Assembly: GCA_032718475.1 (NCBI GenBank)
Contig: JAUCBJ010003182.1
Location: forward strand, 1 to 27,392
DNA: 27,392 nucleotides
Direction: 5' to 3'
Source: Nemertoderma westbladi
Lineage: Eukaryota > Xenacoelomorpha > Nemertodermatida > Nemertodermatidae
Shown: positions 23,001 to 27,392 of the stretch, piece by piece
Position numbering within the stretch: position 1 is the first letter of the stretch
Layout of the letters: each line of letters begins with the position of its first letter
The notes under the pieces: generated by a model
The model's input: the letters and a program-made list of their open reading frames with translations, nothing else
Told to the model about the DNA's origin: nothing
The model's database searches: none
Translations under genes and position numbers: made by a program

Positions 23001-23485
23001 GCCAAGACAGTGAACCACCATTAAGCAGGAATCACTTGTTACAAGTGTTTACCGTAGGTATACCATAGTAGCGACCAAAAGAGCCAAGACAGTGAACCAC
23101 CATTAAGCAGGAATCAACTGTTTCAAGTGTTTACCGTAGGTATACCATAGTAACGACCAAAAGAGCCAAGACAGTGAACCACCATTAAGCAGGAATCAAC
23201 TGTTTCAAGTGTTTACCGTAGGTATACCATAGTAACGACCAAAAGAGCCAAGACAGTGAACCACCATTAAGCAGGAATAACTTGTTTCTAGTGTTTACCG
23301 TAGGTATACCATAGTAACGACGAAAAGAGCCAAGACAGTGAACCACCATTAAGCAGGACTCACTTGTTACAAGTGTTTACCGTAGGTATACCGTAGTAAC
23401 GACCAAAAGAGCCAAGACAGTGAACCACCATTAAGCAGGAATCACTTGTTTCTAGTGTTTACCGTAGGTATACCGTAGTAGCGAC
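20095..23485. repeat. Satellite C array, right arm, outer part (reverse complement, about 41 copies)
   Basis: 82-bp units reading GGTATACCGTAGTAGCGACC, AAAAGAGCCAAGACAG and GAACCACCATTAAGCAGG. The array is about 744 bp longer than its left counterpart, close to nine units plus 6 bp. The rare CTTGTTCCAAG variant at 20651 recurs at about 21313. The 662-bp step equals eight units plus a 6-bp ATTGTT insertion near 21145, and the order of neighbouring variants repeats too. This marks a segmental duplication confined to this arm. Confidence 0.97.
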
Positions 23486-23896
23486 ATATACTGGCAATAT
23501 AGCAGGAGGTATTCAATTAATTGTAAAAGAATAAAATTGAAAATGAATTAATTTCCGAAATTGCGTTCATTATTAAAACATCTAGTTAATGTTTGTTTGT
23601 AAACCCCACTAAATTGGTACTGCGGTTCAAAATATTATAATATTAGCCAGTATATTACTGGTAACCACATTCCATAACCGCGGAACAATTATACATTATA
23701 CATATACATTATACATACTATTTTTAGGCATGGGATTGAGAAATTATAACAGGAAAGAAAATAAATTCAAAATAAACGCTGAACGAGATAACCAGTGTCA
23801 CAGTGAAATTATCCGTCAAAAAGGCTCTTATAACATTCTCCGGGTTGAATATTTGTATTGTACTGGGTCGTACTATTGTAAATGGCCTGTATGTAA
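23486..23896. other. Spacer 2, right arm (reverse complement)
   Basis: Reverse complement of 2798-3209, one base shorter near 23687 (GGAACAATTATAC). The 14-bp palindrome AATATTATAATATT and the CCAGTA/TACTGG hairpin are conserved. I see no gene in it. Confidence 0.83.
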
Positions 23897-25437
23897 GATC
23901 GAAACCTAAATCCAATGTCTAGGGATATCCAAGGATCGAAACCTAAATCCAAGGTCTAGGGATATCCAAGGATCGAAACCTAAATCCAATGTCTAGGGAT
24001 ATCCAAGGATCGAAACCTAAGTCCAATGTCTAGGGATATCCAAGGATCGAAACCTATGTCCAATGTCTAGGGATATCCAAGGATCGAAACCTAAATCCAA
24101 TGTCTAGGGATATCCAAGGATCGAAACCTAAATCCAATGTCTAGGGATATCCAAGGATCGAAACCTAAATCCAATGTCTAGGGATATCCAAGGATCGAAA
24201 CCTAAATCCAGTGTCTAGGGATATCCAAGGATCGAAACCTAAATCCAATGTCTAGGGATATCCAAGGATCGAAACCTAAATCCATGTCTAGGGATATCCA
24301 AGCGCCATCCGCTAGGGATATCCAAGGATCGAAACCTAAATCCAATGTCTAGGGATATCCAAGGATCGAAACCTATGTCCAATGTCTAGGGATATCCAAG
24401 GATCGAAACCTAAATCCAATGTCTAGGGATATCCAAGGATCGAAACCTAAATCCAATGTCTAGGGATATCCAAGGATCGAAACCTAAATCCAATGTCTAG
24501 GGATATCCAAGGATCGAAACCTAAATCCAATGTCTAGGGATATCCAAGGATCGAATCCTAAATCCAGTGTCTAGGGATATCCAAGGATCGAAACCTAAAT
24601 CCAATGTCTAGGGATATCCAAGGATCGAAACCTAAATCCAAGGTCTAGGGATATCCAAGGATCGAAACCTAAATCCAATGTCTAGGGATATCCAAGGATC
24701 GAAACCTAAATCCAATGTCTAGGGATATCCAAGGATCGAAACCTAAATCCAATGTCTAGGGATATCCAAGGATCGAATCCTAAATCCAGTGTCTAGGGAT
24801 ATCCAAGGATCGAAACCTAAATCCAAGGTCTAGGGATATCCAAGGATCGAAACCTAAATCCAAGGTCTAGGGATATCCAAGGATCGAAACCTAAATCCAA
24901 TGTCTAGGGATATCCAAGGATCGAAACCTAAATCCAATGTCTAGGGATATCCAAGGATCGAAACCTAAATCCAAGGTCTAGGGATATCCAAGGATCGAAA
25001 CCTAAATCCAATGTCTAGGGATATCCAAGGATCGAAACCTAAATCCAAGGTCTAGGGATATCCAAGGATCGAAACCTAAATCCAATGTCTAGGGATATCC
25101 AAGGATCGAATCCTAAATCCAGTGTCTAGGGATATCCAAGGATCGAAACCTAAATCCAAGGTCTAGGGATATCCAAGGATCGAAACCTAAATCCAATGTC
25201 TAGGGATATCCAAGGATCGAAACCTAAATCCAAGGTCTAGGGATATCCAAGGATCGAAACCTAAATCCAATGTCTAGGGATATCCAAGGATCGAAACCTA
25301 AATCCAATGTCTAGGGATATCCAAGGATCGAAACCTAAATCCAAGGTCTAGGGATATCCAAGGATCGAAACCTAAATCCAATGTCTAGGGATATCCAAGG
25401 ATCGAAACCTAAATCCAAGGTCTAGGGATATCCAAGG
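23897..25437. repeat. Satellite B array, right arm (reverse complement, about 41-42 units)
   Basis: 37-bp units reading GATCGAAACCTAAATCC, AATGTCTAGGGATATCC. The array is 52 bp shorter than on the left. One unit is damaged near 24282-24312: it lacks one A (AATCCATGTC) and then has GCGCCATCCG in place of the usual GGATCGAAACC...ATGT segment. The AGGATCGAATCCTAAATCCAG variant appears at least three times (about 24550, 24775, 25110). Confidence 0.97.
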
Positions 25438-25903
25438 GATATTGAAATATATTAGATAGTGGCTTTATCGCGACAATAATTATTACTTTTAAAATATATA
25501 TTTATATAATAAAACCGATCTAATTAATCGCAAGAGATGCGAAAACTTTGAAAGGGAGAGATTTCGCGTGGCGGAAGAGCTGTAGCCCATTGACTGGGCG
25601 GTAAATAATATAAATTTTAACAATAAAATAATATTTTATAATAATACCGAATGATGATTCGTTATGATGAAATCCGTTAAGTTTTGAAATCAGAGAAAAA
25701 CTTTATCTCTAACAATCTTGGTTACCATGACAAAGAACTATAAATGGTTGCTGTAAAACTTAGAGTACATTAATAGCTTTTGGGTTGTTAGGTCTACTAG
25801 ACTATAGACATTGTCTAATGGATAAAGGAACCCGTCAACAAACTAGGAGTGAATATGGAGTTATGATTTATCTTTAGTAATCTGACGGTATTATGGTGTA
25901 AAA
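25438..25903. other. Spacer 1, right arm (reverse complement)
   Basis: Reverse complement of 739-1204, 466 bp, with two substitutions noticed by eye. I see no coding frame or RNA gene. The AT-rich segment and the TAGACA/TGTCTA element are conserved. Confidence 0.85.
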
Positions 25904-27292
25904 TGTACGTTTAATTACCCAATCAGATTGCCCCAAACGTTTAATTTACCCAATCAGATTGCTCCAAACGTTTAATTTCCCAATCAGATTGCTCCAAACG
26001 TTTAATTTCCCAATCAGATTGCTCCAGACGTTTAATTACCAATCAGATTGCCCCAAACGTTTAATTTACCCAATCAGATTGCTCCAAACGTTTAGTTTCC
26101 CAATCAGATTGCTCCAAACGTTTAATTTCCCAATCAGATTGCTCCAGACGTTTAATTACAGATTGCCCCAAACGTTTATTTACCCAACATATTGCTCCAA
26201 ACGTTTAGTTACCCAATCAGATTGCTCCAAACGTTTAATTTCCCAATCAGATTGCTCCAGATGTTTAATTTCCCAATCAGATTGCTCCAAATAATATGTA
26301 CGTTTAATTACCCAATCAGATTGCTACAAATAATATGTACGTTTAATTAATTACCCAATCAGATAGCTCCAAATAACATTTACGTTTAATTTCCCGATCA
26401 GATTGCTCCACATAATATGCACGTTTAATTACCCAATCAGATGGCTACAAATAATATGCACGTTCAATTACCCAATCAGATTGCCCCAAATAATATGCAC
26501 GTTTAATTACCCAATGCGATTGCTACAAATAATATGCACTTTCAATTACCCAATCAGATTGCTCCAAATAATATGTACGTTTAATTACCCAATCAGATAG
26601 CTCCAAATAATATGCACTTTCAATTACCCAATCAGATTGCTCCAAATAATATGCACGTTCAATTACCCAATCAGATTGCCCCAAATAATATGCACGTTTA
26701 ATTACCCAATGAGATTGCTACAAATAATATGCACTTTCAATTACACAATCAGATTGCTCCAAATAATATGTACGTTTAATTACCCAATCAGATAGCTCCA
26801 AATAATATGCACTTTCAATTACCCAATCAGATTGCTCCAAATAATATGCACTTTCAATTACCCAATCAGATTGCTCCAAATAATATGTACGTTTAATTAC
26901 CCAATCAGATAGCAACAAATAATATATACGTATGTTTAGTGTTTAATTACCCAATCAGATTGCTGCACATATCATCTACGTTTAATAACCCAATCAGATA
27001 GCTCCAAATAACATCTACGTTTAATTACCCAATCAGATAGCAACAAATAATATATACGTATGTTTAGTGTTTAATTACCCAATCAGATTGCTGCACATAT
27101 CATCTACGTTTAATAACCCAATCAGATAGCTCCAAATAACATCTACGTTTAATTACCCAATCAGATAGCTCCAAATAATATATACGTATGTTTAGTGTTT
27201 AATTACCCAATCAGATTGCTGCACATATCATCTACGTTTAATTACCCAATCAGATAGCTCCAAATAATATGTACGTTTAATTACCCAATCAG
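25904..27292. repeat. Satellite A array, right arm (reverse complement), extending to the kelch exon
   Basis: 30-bp units (about 25904-26288), with two more than in the left arm, then 39-bp units. The part up to about 26694 mirrors window positions 1-738. Beyond that, a 128-bp higher-order unit marked by ATATATACGTATGTTTAGTG occurs three times, with its first halves at about 26911, 27039 and 27167. Each unit carries CCCAATCAG followed by ATTGCTCC or a variant. The last unit leads directly into coding sequence: its ATTGCTCC continues as TATGAACATCC instead of AAATAATATG. The array therefore forms the 3' end of an intron, if the exon call is right. Confidence 0.95.
27291..27292 (+). other. Putative 3' splice acceptor of the kelch exon
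   Basis: The AG of CCCAATCAG immediately precedes the predicted coding start at 27293. The upstream TACGTTTAATTACCCAATC is a modest pyrimidine-containing tract. An in-frame TAA at 27278-27280 closes the frame upstream, so the exon must begin after 27280; AG at 27291-27292 is the only AG between that stop and the ATG. The same CAG|ATTGCTCC string appears in many upstream satellite units. Confidence 0.55.
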
Positions 27293-27392
27293 ATTGCTCC
27301 TATGAACATCCGTCGCGCTGGCGCCGGCGTGGCCACTTTCCACGACGGTCACATCTACGTGTGCGGCGGATTCGACGACAACTCCCCGTTGG
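27293..27392 (+). CDS. Kelch-repeat (KLHL-type) protein, partial internal exon
   Basis: The frame translates as IAPMNIRRAGAGVA, then HDGHIYVCGGFD and further residues to the window edge. This matches a kelch propeller blade: the APM...RR turn that usually follows the conserved Trp, a GAGVA strand, then the IYV-GG double-glycine and FD. From memory the pattern is closest to KLHL12-type BTB-Kelch proteins, which act as substrate adaptors for Cullin-3 ubiquitin ligases, but about 33 residues cannot settle orthology. The exon is about 62% G+C against AT-rich surroundings. It is cut off by the right edge. The first eight coding bases (ATTGCTCC) are identical to the satellite A unit and still encode the expected IAP with the next T, so the junction is unlikely to be a random misjoin. 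Confidence 0.75.
   Translation, partial: MAPMNIRRAGAGVATFHDGHIYVCGGFDDNSPL

Noticed and set aside
1-27392. Telomeric, rRNA or tRNA sequence
   Set aside because: I saw no telomere-type hexamer arrays and no rRNA or tRNA signatures on either strand.

Overview
The window looks like non-coding DNA from an invertebrate animal genome. It is mostly short-unit satellite DNA, it carries a 5'-truncated RTE-type retrotransposon fragment, and it ends in what looks like an internal exon of a kelch-repeat (KLHL-type) gene. Nothing in it is bacterial: there are no operons and no Shine-Dalgarno-led genes. The species cannot be named from the sequence.

The whole window is one very large inverted duplication. 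Reading inward from the left edge: satellite A (39/30-bp units), spacer 1 (466 bp), satellite B (37-bp units), spacer 2 (412 bp), satellite C (82-bp units) interrupted by the retrotransposon fragment, spacer 3 (268 bp) and satellite D (50-bp units) up to about 12655. From about 14615 to the right edge the same blocks return in reverse order as reverse complements. Window position 1 corresponds to about 26694. The last 600 bp of right-arm satellite A and the kelch exon have their mirror positions beyond the left edge. By eye, the spacers and the retrotransposon differ by about five changes in roughly 2 kb. The satellites differ in copy number: D has about 103 units on the left and 77 on the right, and the outer part of C has about 32 and 41.

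Between the arms lies 12656-14614, a peculiar stretch that contains no G at all from 12957 to 14109. Its left edge reads as increasingly corrupted forward satellite D. Its right edge keeps a period of roughly 48-50 bp and resolves into reverse-complement satellite D. My reading is that this is badly called satellite D around a fold-back point, as can happen when a long-read strand re-pairs with its own complement. If so, the palindrome could be real, could be a read chimera, or could be two alleles joined head to head.

The only protein-coding content is the two copies of a 283-codon reverse-transcriptase C-terminal fragment (dead on arrival, with a 13-bp target duplication and a TAG-repeat tail) and the kelch exon at 27293-27392. 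The exon follows satellite A directly, and its first eight coding bases are identical to part of the satellite A monomer. Satellite A therefore seems to fill the 3' end of an intron, and it may have grown out of the exon's own splice-acceptor region.
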